A stretch of 64,000 nucleotides of DNA from Mesosutterella multiformis (GTDB lineage Bacteria; Pseudomonadota; Gammaproteobacteria; Burkholderiales; Burkholderiaceae_F): positions 682,001-746,000 of the forward strand of contig NZ_BGZJ01000001.1 of NCBI RefSeq assembly GCF_003402575.1, read 5' to 3'. The position numbers were made by a program, and so were the translations under genes. The notes beneath the pieces are model-generated. The model did not search any database. It worked only from the letters and a program-made list of their open reading frames with translations, and was not told the origin of the DNA. Below are positions 1-9,930 of this stretch, piece by piece (position 1 is the stretch's first letter; every line of letters starts with the position of its first letter).

Positions 1-380
1 ACCCGGATTACGAACGCGTTATTCCGACGAATAACGACAAGGTGTTCCTGATCAGCCGTGAAGCTCTGCTGCAGGCTCTGCAGCGTACGGCTGTTCTCGC
101 TTCCGACAAGTTCAAGGGGGTGCGCTGGCTGCTCAGCCCCGGTCTGCTTTCCATTCAGAGCTCCAACTCTGATCAGGAAGAAGGCAACGACAATATTGCT
201 GTTGATTATCAGGGTGATCCGATCGATATCGGCTTCAACATCGACTTCCTTTCCGATGTTCTCAGCAATCTGAAGAACGACAAGGTAAAGATCGCTCTGT
301 CCGGTCCTCAGGGTTCTGCTCTGATCACGATGCCCGAGAGTGACGACTTCAAGTATGTCTTGATGCCGATGCGTCTCTGA
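1..380 (+). CDS. dnaN: DNA polymerase III beta sliding clamp, C-terminal part (cut by window start)
   Basis: The reading frame is open from base 3, so the gene begins before the window. About 125 residues remain, corresponding to the third clamp domain. The early segment PDYERVIPTNNDK is the typical clamp motif, and the protein ends in YVLMPMRL, the classic C-terminus of DnaN. The clamp is a ring that holds DNA polymerase III on DNA and serves as a docking site for repair and regulatory proteins. gyrB follows 60 bases downstream on the same strand, as in the common dnaA-dnaN-gyrB order. dnaA would be expected just upstream, outside the window. Confidence 0.96.
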   Translation, partial: PDYERVIPTNNDKVFLISREALLQALQRTAVLASDKFKGVRWLLSPGLLSIQSSNSDQEEGNDNIAVDYQGDPIDIGFNIDFLSDVLSNLKNDKVKIALSGPQGSALITMPESDDFKYVLMPMRL

Positions 381-401
381 TCGCATTCAAGAAAAACTTG
401 A

Positions 402-2978
<2,577 letters not shown>

Positions 2979-3003
2979 TCGACAGGGAAACCCACTTCTG
3001 ACA

Positions 3004-3045
3004 AACGGGGAAGCAAACATCAGTTTTTGCCTCCCCGTTTTTTTT
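3004..3045 (+). terminator. Rho-independent terminator after gyrB
   Basis: An ACGGGGA-AGCAAA arm pairs with TTTTTGC-CTCCCCGT across a short loop and runs into an eight-base T tract. It lies 25 bases after the gyrB stop and upstream of the 5'-nucleotidase start. Confidence 0.88.
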
Positions 3046-3101
3046 CAGCAGCAGGAAAAGTCTGGAATGCTCCGGACTGAAGACAGAACAAGGAAGATGC
3101 C

Positions 3102-4028
3102 ATGACCACATCTCTAAACGCTCAAAACGAAAAACTGGTGATTGCCGTTTCCTCCCGGGCGCTGTTCGATCTGGAAGAAGAACATCGTCTGTTTGAACGG
3201 GAGGGGTTCGCAGCCTACCGGACCTACCAGGTGGAGCATCAGGATGTGCCTCTGAAGCCTGGCGTTGCCTTCCCATTCATCAGCCGCCTTCTCAAACTGA
3301 ATGAGGTCTTTAAGGATCAGGCTCCGGTCCGTGTGGTTGTGCTGTCACGGAACAGTCCGGAAACGGGACAGCGGTTTTTCAATTCCTGCCGTCATTACAG
3401 CCTGCCGATTGAGGCCGGGGCCTTTACCTCGGGGCAATCCACCTTTCCCTTCATGAAAGCCTTCAATGCCAGCCTGTTCCTGTCGGCCAATATTGACAGC
3501 GTGCGTCAGGCGACCTCTATCGGGCTTCCTGCGGGCCTGGTGCTCCCTACCTCATTCCAGGACGAGGAAGGGGACACAGGGCTCCGTATCGCCTTTGACT
3601 TCGATGGTGTGGTTGCCGGGGATGAAGCGGAAAAGAAATTTCAGTCTGAGGGCATGAAAGCGTTTCAGCAGGAAGAAATTGATAAGAAGATGCAGCCTCT
3701 CCAGGCAGGACCTCTTCAGTCACTCTTCTCCAAACTTTCCCAGCTTCAGAAACTCGATGCTGAAAGAGGAAAAGACGATCCCTACTATGAGCCGGCAATC
3801 CGCATTGCCGTCGTCACCTCACGCGGAGCTCCGAGCGAGCAGCGTCTGATCACAACTTTGAAAAGTTTTGGAATGTATGCGGCAGAACTTTTCCTTCTCG
3901 ACGGCATGCCGAAGAAACCGATTCTGAATGTTTTAAAACCGCATATCTTCTTCGACGATCAGCTGAAACACCTGCAGGAAAACACGATTCCCAGTGTTCT
4001 TATTCCTTTTGGGATAAATTCTAAGTAG
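3102..4028 (+). CDS. Cytosolic 5'-nucleotidase family protein
   Basis: 308 residues, matching the bacterial 5'-nucleotidase family related to eukaryotic cytosolic nucleotidase I, which removes phosphate from nucleoside monophosphates. Seen features: an N-terminal Rossmann-like region (VIAVSSRALFDLEEE), the motif VVLSRNSPETGQRFFNS, and the HAD-like catalytic signature IAFDFDGVVAGDEAE near residue 165. Later come IAVVTSRGAPSEQR and a C-terminal FFDDQLKHL. No signal peptide is visible, so a cytoplasmic location is likely. The ATG has an AGGAAG ribosome site five bases upstream. The gene is a single unit, with its own terminator at 4045-4077. Substrate preference (AMP or others) cannot be read from sequence. 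Confidence 0.88.
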   Translation: MTTSLNAQNEKLVIAVSSRALFDLEEEHRLFEREGFAAYRTYQVEHQDVPLKPGVAFPFISRLLKLNEVFKDQAPVRVVVLSRNSPETGQRFFNSCRHYSLPIEAGAFTSGQSTFPFMKAFNASLFLSANIDSVRQATSIGLPAGLVLPTSFQDEEGDTGLRIAFDFDGVVAGDEAEKKFQSEGMKAFQQEEIDKKMQPLQAGPLQSLFSKLSQLQKLDAERGKDDPYYEPAIRIAVVTSRGAPSEQRLITTLKSFGMYAAELFLLDGMPKKPILNVLKPHIFFDDQLKHLQENTIPSVLIPFGINSK

Positions 4029-4044
4029 CCAGATAAAAATCCGG

Positions 4045-4077
4045 ACGGTTATCGATTTCTGATAACCGTTCTTTTTT
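4045..4077 (+). terminator. Terminator after the 5'-nucleotidase gene
   Basis: A perfect 9-base-pair stem (ACGGTTATC / GATAACCGT) with a 7-base loop is followed by TTCTTTTTT. It begins 16 bases after the stop codon and isolates the following AT-rich gap from upstream transcription. Confidence 0.88.
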
Positions 4078-4078
4078 A

Positions 4079-4451
4079 TCTTTTTTCAACAGAAAGAAAA
4101 TTGTAGTTATATTGTTTTTATTATCTTTTAAAAGAATAATAACAACAATAACAGTAGAAAAACTCGTTGAATATGCTTCTTTTTTATTTTTATTCAAAGA
4201 GTTATGCTGTTAAAAACTTTGTGGATAGTTTTGATGGATGCCGGGGACATCCCTGTGGACAGAAAAGAATAAAACCGGCTCTTCTGAAAGATAATTGAAG
4301 TTTTCAACAGAAAAGTCAGAATTGTTCATTCAGAAACTGTGGATAACTTGATGAATTTCCGGCTTATTTTTCCACAGAGGGTGATAAAAGAACAAAACAC
4401 TGAAAAATCAGACGATTGGGTGCCGTTCGCGTGTTGATAGTCTGTGGAAAA
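4079..4451. other. Candidate DnaA-binding / replication-origin-like region (AT-rich tract plus DnaA-box cluster)
   Basis: The gap at 4029-4541 has no convincing gene. Its left half (about 4079-4210) is very AT-rich. Its right half carries 9-mers close to the DnaA box TTATCCACA. One is a perfect match on the reverse strand at 4338-4346 (TGTGGATAA). Single-mismatch copies lie at 4220-4228 (TGTGGATAG), 4368-4376 (TTTTCCACA, forward) and 4443-4451 (TGTGGAAAA). A two-mismatch copy is at 4254-4262 (TGTGGACAG), with weaker ones at 4301-4309 and 4432-4440. An unwinding element next to clustered boxes is the architecture of oriC, and the dnaN-gyrB neighbourhood is a common origin site. A DnaA titration site or a DnaA-regulated promoter for the next gene are alternatives. 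Confidence 0.6.
4134..4157 (+). repeat. Run of NAA/NAG triplets resembling a DnaA-trio unwinding element
   Basis: Eight consecutive triplets with a central A: GAA TAA TAA CAA CAA TAA CAG TAG. DnaA-trios (read 5' to 3' as TAG/TAA-like triplets) lie 5' of a DnaA box in the TGTGGATAA orientation. Here the nearest box in that orientation starts at 4220, so the strand relation fits, but the 62-base spacing is longer than in described origins. Confidence 0.4.
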
Positions 4452-4541
4452 GCATGGAATATAATGGGTGGCTAATATTATCAGACCTTTCTTCTGATTC
4501 AAAATAAAATATTTTTCATATCAGCTTAGGACTCTGCGAAC

Positions 4542-5261
4542 ATGGATAGTAGGCCGGTTCCTTGGTTTGCCCCCAAAGTCTCCCCTGCTCTGAATACGAT
4601 CGTCCGCAACCTCGGACACCGTGTTGATAAGAGCAAGGGTGACGTGCTCTATGAGACCGGCTCCATGTTTGAAAGGCTGATGTATGTTCAGTCCGGGACT
4701 GCCGCCAGGGCAGTTCTTATGCCGGGGTTTGAAGACACCCCATTCTTCGTTCTGCTCGCACTTCAGGGCAGTCTGATCGGTTGCGTTGAGACGCTGTACT
4801 CCAAAGATTCCGTGATGAGGCGCCAGTGGGCCGTCAATAACTGCGAAGTGCTGACGATTCCCAAGGAAATTCTTCTGAAACTCGCGGATCATGAGCCTTC
4901 CTGGCATAAGGAGCTCGCGGGATACAACGCGGCCACGACACTCGCTGACCGTATCGGTCTCATGGTGACCCGTGAGGGAGATCCTCATCAGAGGCTGGGT
5001 TCCTTTATTTACGCCTACTGCTCCCGCAGCGGTCTTCCGATTGATGAAGAGCTCCGGGATGAAAAGAAAGACTGGCTGGCGCTTCCGTCATTCCCGCCGC
5101 GTAAACTGATCGGGCAGGTGATCGGCTGCGAGACCTCTCTGATTGATAAAGTAGTGGAAGACTGGCAGAACGAAGGAAGCCTGAAGAAGATTCATAGAAA
5201 TGCCCTGATGCGGAGAACCAAGCTGTGCGAGTACTTTTACTGGCTGCAGCGATTCATCTGA
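4542..5261 (+). CDS. Crp/Fnr-type transcriptional regulator
   Basis: 239 residues. The first half (about 20-140) reads as a cyclic-nucleotide-binding-type beta barrel: KGDVLYETGSMFERLMYVQSG, FVLLALQGSLIGCVETLY, then the long helix after LTIPKEILLKLADHEP. The C-terminal part resembles a Crp-type winged helix-turn-helix: LPSFPPRKLIGQVIGCETSLIDKVVEDWQ with a short wing. No N-terminal cysteine cluster is present, so it is not a classical oxygen-sensing FNR. The effector is unknown. The ATG has an AGGA ten bases upstream. It stands directly downstream of the DnaA-box cluster and upstream of the BON lipoprotein gene on the same strand. Confidence 0.8.
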   Translation: MDSRPVPWFAPKVSPALNTIVRNLGHRVDKSKGDVLYETGSMFERLMYVQSGTAARAVLMPGFEDTPFFVLLALQGSLIGCVETLYSKDSVMRRQWAVNNCEVLTIPKEILLKLADHEPSWHKELAGYNAATTLADRIGLMVTREGDPHQRLGSFIYAYCSRSGLPIDEELRDEKKDWLALPSFPPRKLIGQVIGCETSLIDKVVEDWQNEGSLKKIHRNALMRRTKLCEYFYWLQRFI

Positions 5262-5312
5262 TCCGGGAATGCTCTTCAGAGGGCAGTTTCTAATACTGAA
5301 ACGGAGACTCAC

Positions 5313-5963
5313 ATGAAAATTGCTAAGTTCACTATTCCGCTGCTGGGCTGCATCGCGGCTCTTGCCTCCACCGGCTGCGCGCCGATTCTGGCGGGCGGCG
5401 CTATGGCGGGAGGCGTATCCGTGGCGGTTGACCGCCGCTCTACCGGGGCCCAGGTCAATGATGGCATGATTGAGAACCGCGTTTCCTGGGAAATCTCGCA
5501 GAAGATCGTCCCTGAGGATCAGCACATTACGGTGACAAGCTACAACGGCAAAGTGTTGCTCACCGGGGAAGTGAAAACCGAGCTGGAAAAGAAAACCGCC
5601 GGTGAAGTGGCAAGCAAGAGCCTGGATGTCAGCAGTGTTGTGAACCAGCTGGCGGTTCAGGAACCGGTGTCTGTCGGCCGCCGGATGAAGGATTCCGGCA
5701 TCGCGACCAGTGTCAGAAGCCGTCTGCTCACCGCCCAGGGCGCCCCCTACAGCCAGATGAAGATCATCTGCGATCGAGGCATTGTCTATCTGATGGGCCT
5801 CGTCACTCCGACTGAAGGTCAGATTGCCGGTGAAATCGCGGCGAAGACCGATGGTGTGAAGGAAGTCGTGAAGGTGTTTGAGTACCAGTCGGCCGCTGAG
5901 ATCAAGGCCCGTATGGATTCCTTCCAGAAAGCTCCGAATACCGATTCAACAAGCACCAATTAA
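5313..5963 (+). CDS. dolP: BON-domain outer-membrane lipoprotein, DolP (YraP)-like
   Basis: 216 residues. The N-terminal signal peptide ends at a cysteine (ALASTGC, Cys22), so it is probably a lipoprotein, although serine rather than leucine occupies the usual lipobox -3 position. Next come a glycine-rich stretch and VAVDRRSTGAQVNDGMIENRV, close to the DolP segment that opens the first BON domain. Two BON domains follow, at about 60-120 (YNGKVLLTGEV) and 130-195 (CDRGIVYLMGLVTPTEG). DolP binds anionic phospholipid and supports outer-membrane integrity. The ATG has an ACGGAGA ribosome site. The gene ends six bases from the convergent lipA stop, with no terminator between them. Confidence 0.85.
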   Translation: MKIAKFTIPLLGCIAALASTGCAPILAGGAMAGGVSVAVDRRSTGAQVNDGMIENRVSWEISQKIVPEDQHITVTSYNGKVLLTGEVKTELEKKTAGEVASKSLDVSSVVNQLAVQEPVSVGRRMKDSGIATSVRSRLLTAQGAPYSQMKIICDRGIVYLMGLVTPTEGQIAGEIAAKTDGVKEVVKVFEYQSAAEIKARMDSFQKAPNTDSTSTN

Positions 5964-5969
5964 TCCGGA

Positions 5970-6863
5970 TCAAAGCCCGCCGGCCAGTTTTCTCAGTTCT
6001 GACGCTCTGTAGCTTGAGCGGACGAAAGGACCGGCGGCGCATCCGATAAATCCCATATTCAGAGCTTCCCTGCGGTACCGGTCAAACTCCTCCGGTGTCA
6101 CAAAGCGGCGTACCGGGGCGTGTCCCGGTCCCGGTGACAGGTACTGCCCTACAGAGAGAAGCGTGACCCCGGCATTTCTGAGATCCCGGAAGGTCTGAAA
6201 AAGCTCATCCTCAGTTTCTCCCAGTCCCACCATAATGCCGCTCTTCAGCGGAATCTCCGGCATGGCCTCGTGATAGCGCTTCAGAAGCTCGAGCGATCCT
6301 TCATAGCGTCCGCCGGGGCGCACCGTTCTGAAGAGGCTGGAAACGGTCTCAATATTGTGGTTGAAGACATCCGGCGCGGTCTCGGCAAGCACCGTCACCG
6401 CGTCCTCCATATTTTTCTTGAAATCCGGAACCAGAATTTCTACCCGGCAGTGAGGATTGACCTCCCGGATGCTGCGGATGCATGCGGCGAAATGCCTTGC
6501 CCCGCCGTCCGGAACATCGTCACGCGTCACGCTGGTCAGCACCGCGTAGCTGAGTCCCAGCTTCCGGATGGTATCGGCGAGGAGCGCGGGCTCTGCGGGA
6601 TTCAGGGGCAGAGGCCGCCCGTGACCGATATTGCAGTAGGTGCAGTTCCGCGTGCAGACACTGCCCATCAGAAGAAAAGTGGCGGTTCCGGACGCGAAGC
6701 ACTCGCTGATATTCGGGCATCGGGCTTCTTCGCAGACCGTGGGAAGCGGAAGCCGTTCTTTCATTTTCCGGTAGTCGCTGGATCCTGATTTCACCCGGAT
6801 CCGGAGCCACGAAGGAAGATGCCGGTGTCCCGTCTCTTCCGTTTTGCTTCCGTTCTTCTCCAT
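5970..6863 (-). CDS. lipA: Lipoyl synthase
   Basis: 297 residues. This radical SAM enzyme inserts two sulfur atoms into octanoyl groups on lipoyl domains. Both expected iron-sulfur sites are visible: the auxiliary cluster motif CEEARCPNISEC and the radical SAM motif CTRNCTYC. Further family motifs are AVLTSVTRDDVPDGGA and LKSGIMVGLGETEDE. I use the ATG at 6863 (MEKNGSKTEE), preceded by a GAGG site; the reading frame extends 34 residues further upstream without family similarity. It is the last gene of the ybeD-lipB-menA-lipA unit and lies 31 bases after menA. Confidence 0.96.
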   Translation of the reverse strand: MEKNGSKTEETGHRHLPSWLRIRVKSGSSDYRKMKERLPLPTVCEEARCPNISECFASGTATFLLMGSVCTRNCTYCNIGHGRPLPLNPAEPALLADTIRKLGLSYAVLTSVTRDDVPDGGARHFAACIRSIREVNPHCRVEILVPDFKKNMEDAVTVLAETAPDVFNHNIETVSSLFRTVRPGGRYEGSLELLKRYHEAMPEIPLKSGIMVGLGETEDELFQTFRDLRNAGVTLLSVGQYLSPGPGHAPVRRFVTPEEFDRYRREALNMGFIGCAAGPFVRSSYRASELRKLAGGL

Positions 6864-6894
6864 GATCAATCCTCGTAAGGCCCGTTTCCTGCCG

Positions 6895-7818
6895 CTACAG
6901 AACCCAGTGCCAGAGCGCGTCGAGCAGTGCGCCGATGGTGAGCAGAATGGCGAACTGCATTTCAAGCTTCACGGTGTTAAAAAGCGTCTGGTTGAGTTCC
7001 AGCCCTTTCAGCGTCCGGAAGTCCTCATACAGGCCCTTCACCTTGCGGATGGCGAAGAGGCTGATGAGGTAAAGGAAGTGCTCAGGGTACACCGTCACGA
7101 TGAGGAGCACGATGATGAAGGGGAGGAGGAGCAGATCGAGGTAAAGCCGGGGGAATCGCTGCTGCCCAAGGACGACCGCGAGAGTCCGTCTGCCGACAGA
7201 TTCATCATGCACGGCGTCGCGCCAGTTGTTGACGACGAGAACGCTCGACGCAATGGAGCCGCAGGCACAGCTCGCCGCCACTGAAATAAAGGAAATCGTG
7301 CCGGTCTGCAGGTAGTAAGTGCCGTTTACGGCAATCAGTCCGAAAAAGATGAAAACCGTCAGTTCACCCCAGGGCGTATACGCAATCGGCTTCGGGCCGC
7401 CCATGTAAAGGTAAGCGGCGGCGACAGACAGCGCCCCCAGCACGAAGATCACCCAGCCACCGATGACTACCAGCGCGAGGCTGATCGCCACCACCACGAT
7501 AGCGGTGAGGAGAATTGCCCGGTCAACCTGCTGGATGGTGAGCCACCCCTCGCTTGTCGCCCGGGGGAGTCCCTTTCGGTTGCCTTTCTCAGCCTTCCGC
7601 TTTGTGTAACCGACGTCATTTTCCATATTGGTCAGCGCCTGAATGGCAACCGCGACCGCAATGGTCAGAAGGCTGAGCAGCAGCCGGCCGTGGCCGGTTT
7701 CCGAGAGTGCCATTGAAATACCGATGAAAATCGGCGCCAGCGCGACACCCCATGTCTTCGGGCGGATAGCCGCGAACCAGGCCTGAATGGAACCGGGACG
7801 AATGGTCTTTTCAGTCAT
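6895..7818 (-). CDS. menA: 1,4-dihydroxy-2-naphthoate polyprenyltransferase (UbiA family)
   Basis: 307 residues and strongly hydrophobic, with about eight to nine membrane helices. It attaches the polyprenyl tail to dihydroxynaphthoate in menaquinone synthesis. UbiA-family signatures are the first polar motif NMENDVGYTKRKAEKGNRKG and the second, NNWRDAVHDESVGRRTLAVV, which matches MenA rather than UbiA. The start overlaps the end of lipB by eight bases, implying translational coupling. The embedding between lipB and lipA is unusual. A menaquinone enzyme fits an anaerobic lifestyle. Confidence 0.88.
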   Translation of the reverse strand: MTEKTIRPGSIQAWFAAIRPKTWGVALAPIFIGISMALSETGHGRLLLSLLTIAVAVAIQALTNMENDVGYTKRKAEKGNRKGLPRATSEGWLTIQQVDRAILLTAIVVVAISLALVVIGGWVIFVLGALSVAAAYLYMGGPKPIAYTPWGELTVFIFFGLIAVNGTYYLQTGTISFISVAASCACGSIASSVLVVNNWRDAVHDESVGRRTLAVVLGQQRFPRLYLDLLLLPFIIVLLIVTVYPEHFLYLISLFAIRKVKGLYEDFRTLKGLELNQTLFNTVKLEMQFAILLTIGALLDALWHWVL

Positions 7819-8452
7819 TTTCTATATTTTTTATCAGATGTTGAATGAGGCTTTCCTCGGCCTCTGCGTAGCTGCCTCTGAATCCGGCATGAGCCATGTC
7901 GGTGGTTCTGAGGCCGGGGTATCCGCAGGGGTTGATCCGGGAAAAGGGGCTGAGATCCATGGAAACATTAAGCGAACAGCCGTGGTACGAGCAACCACGG
8001 CTCACTTTGAGCCCCAGAGCGCCGATTTTGGCAATCCCCTGGAATTCACCGGCACCGCCTTCGCTCGGGACATAAACCCCCGGGGCGTTGTCATGAAGGC
8101 GCGCCGGGATCCCGAACCCGATGAGTGTATCCATCATGGCCTGCTCAATCCTGCGCACCAGAGGCCGGATCAGAAGATGACGTCTTCTCAGATCGAGAAG
8201 GGGGTAGGCGACTATCTGCCCGGGGGCGTGGTACGTCACTTCTCCGCCCCGGTCTGACTGTACGACGGGAAGCGTGTTACCGGGAAAGATGTTTGACGCG
8301 TCAGCCTGTGTGCCAAGCGTCAGAACGGGTTCATGCTGCAGAATCCAGATTTCATCCGCAGTCTGGCTGCCGCGGTCTTTCGTAAACCGGCGCATGGCAT
8401 TCCAGACGGTTTCATAAGGCTGTATACCAAGCCGGCGGACTTTGATCGTCAT
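7811..8452 (-). CDS. lipB: Lipoyl(octanoyl) transferase
   Basis: 213 residues. It transfers octanoate from acyl carrier protein to lipoyl domains, the step before LipA. Family motifs are all present: LQHEPVLTLGTQA, the RGGEVTYHAPGQIVAYPLL signature, the lysine motif GIAKIGALGLKVSRGCSYHG and the cysteine motif INPCGYPG. The gene lies 12 bases after ybeD and overlaps menA by eight bases. Confidence 0.96.
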   Translation of the reverse strand: MTIKVRRLGIQPYETVWNAMRRFTKDRGSQTADEIWILQHEPVLTLGTQADASNIFPGNTLPVVQSDRGGEVTYHAPGQIVAYPLLDLRRRHLLIRPLVRRIEQAMMDTLIGFGIPARLHDNAPGVYVPSEGGAGEFQGIAKIGALGLKVSRGCSYHGCSLNVSMDLSPFSRINPCGYPGLRTTDMAHAGFRGSYAEAEESLIQHLIKNIEND

Positions 8453-8464
8453 TGGCTGCGGCTG

Positions 8465-8737
8465 TCAGAGGATGAATTTCACGCCGTCGATCTTGTTCAG
8501 CGCGAGGTAAATCTGATCGAGATGCTCCTGGGACTGCGCAATGACCCTGACCGTGACGGACTGATAGTTGCCTTTGGAAGAAAGACGGTTTTCGAGCGAC
8601 TCAGGATCAAAGTCCGGAACCAGATCGAGAACACAGGCGTGGATTTCGCTTGTAAAGCCTTCCCGCGCCACACCGACCACCTTGATCGGAAAGAGACTGG
8701 GGAACTTCAGCAGTTTTTCACTGTCACTGGATGCCAT
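8465..8737 (-). CDS. DUF493 (YbeD) family protein
   Basis: 90 residues. It resembles YbeD, a small ferredoxin-like (ACT/PII-like) protein found next to lipB in many Proteobacteria. Conserved parts are LLKFPSLFPIKVVG near the start and YQSVTVRVIAQSQEHLDQIYLAL near the end. The molecular role is unknown; position suggests a link to lipoate metabolism. It is the first gene of the lip operon, read divergently from birA, and AGAGAG lies upstream of the ATG. Confidence 0.88.
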   Translation of the reverse strand: MASSDSEKLLKFPSLFPIKVVGVAREGFTSEIHACVLDLVPDFDPESLENRLSSKGNYQSVTVRVIAQSQEHLDQIYLALNKIDGVKFIL

Positions 8738-8784
8738 AGGGCTTGCTCTCTGTATTAAGCTGAAAACTTAAGAAATTGTTGTCA

Positions 8785-9639
8785 ATGGGGGTCATTGTAG
8801 TGGTCCAAGAGAAAAAGGCGAGTTTCACGCCGAGTGAAGCCCCTTTCTTTATTGATCCGGCGCGGGTTTGCTCATCCCTGCGTGATGCGGGGCATGACGT
8901 TTTTCTTACGTGCCCGGAGGAGACAGGCTCCACGAATACCGATCTCCTAGTGCGGGCGCGGCGCGGCGAGGCTTCGGATAAGACTGAGATCCGGGTGGCT
9001 CATCACCAGACCGGAGGCCGGGGCACGCATGGGAGAAGCTGGGAAAACGCCCGGGAAAGTCTTCTTTTTTCTATCGGACTTCCGCTTCCTGCCGTTACGC
9101 CGGCGCCGATTCCGCTGCTGGTGGGTTTCTCGTCCGCCGAGGCGCTGAGGTGCGAAGGTGTGCCGGTCTTTATCAAGTGGCCGAATGACATCTGGACGCA
9201 GTCAGGGAAGCTTGGGGGCGTGCTCTGTGAACTCGCGAAGACTCCTTCAGGAGATAATTACCTCGTGATCGGCATCGGTCTGAATCTGCGGGGAGGAGAG
9301 GATGTGGCCTCTGGCCGGTACGCGGCGGATTCAGTCAGCACAGATACGGCTGACAGGTTCTGCAGGGAACTGAGAACCCGGCTTCTCGCCGGAATGTCCG
9401 GCACCATTCTCTCGAGGCTTCAGGCGTACTTCCGGACCGGAAGAATGCCGGACTGGCAGCAATGGACAGAATACGATTACCTGATGGATCGGGAGATTAT
9501 TCTCGATAACAATGCCGGGGAGCTTCAGGCGGGTATTTACCGCGGCATCTCGGAGTCTGGAGCGCTGATGCTTCAGGTGGGGGATGTCATCCGGTGCTAT
9601 GCCGCCGGAACAGTTCGTTTCCCTCAGGAACAAGGCTAA
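8785..9639 (+). CDS. birA: Biotin-[acetyl-CoA-carboxylase] ligase, catalytic-only form
   Basis: 284 residues. It activates biotin with ATP and attaches it to the carboxyl carrier protein. Motifs: GSTNTDLL, GRGTHGRSW (biotinyl-AMP loop), FIKWPNDIW and KLGGVLCEL, then the small C-terminal barrel. There is no N-terminal helix-turn-helix, so it should not repress transcription as E. coli BirA does. The start is uncertain: ATG at 8785 is chosen, TTG codons lie at 8776 and 8779, and no clear ribosome site is seen. The gene is divergent from ybeD. Confidence 0.93.
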   Translation: MGVIVVVQEKKASFTPSEAPFFIDPARVCSSLRDAGHDVFLTCPEETGSTNTDLLVRARRGEASDKTEIRVAHHQTGGRGTHGRSWENARESLLFSIGLPLPAVTPAPIPLLVGFSSAEALRCEGVPVFIKWPNDIWTQSGKLGGVLCELAKTPSGDNYLVIGIGLNLRGGEDVASGRYAADSVSTDTADRFCRELRTRLLAGMSGTILSRLQAYFRTGRMPDWQQWTEYDYLMDREIILDNNAGELQAGIYRGISESGALMLQVGDVIRCYAAGTVRFPQEQG

Positions 9640-9648
9640 GAGGACGAT

Positions 9649-9843
9649 ATGAAGGTTTTGTTTTTTATTCTGGTAGCTGTAAGCGTCATTCTCGGCGTGT
9701 ATCAGGTGCATGTGATCAGCTCTATCCCCGCGAGTCTCGGCACCGAGGTGAAGGAAGTGGTTCCGGAAAGAATGAGTGATGTGCATCCGTCCGGAAATCT
9801 TTCGGCAGCGCCTCAGCAGCAGACCGCGAATCCCGGACTCTGA
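9649..9843 (+). CDS. Small membrane-anchored protein of unknown function
   Basis: 64 residues. An N-terminal hydrophobic helix (about residues 3-21, VLFFILVAVSVILGVYQVH) is followed by a short polar tail rich in serine, glutamine and proline. It could be a single-pass anchor or an uncleaved signal. The ATG follows an AGAGGA site and sits 10 bases after birA, so the pair is probably co-transcribed up to the terminator at 9877. I do not recognise the family. Confidence 0.6.
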   Translation: MKVLFFILVAVSVILGVYQVHVISSIPASLGTEVKEVVPERMSDVHPSGNLSAAPQQQTANPGL

Positions 9844-9876
9844 TAAAGCGTTTCAGAGCGGATCATCGGAAAAAGA

Positions 9877-9909
9877 ACGGCGGCTTCGTTATCCGAAGCC
9901 GCCGTTTTT
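9877..9909. terminator. Bidirectional terminator between the birA unit and the FAD/Fe-S oxidoreductase gene
   Basis: ACGGCGGCTTCG pairs with CGAAGCCGCCGT across a small loop, with TTTTT on the forward side and a T-rich stretch on the reverse side. It can serve both convergent units. Confidence 0.88.
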
Positions 9910-9930
9910 CCTTAGGAAGCAGAGGAGGTA

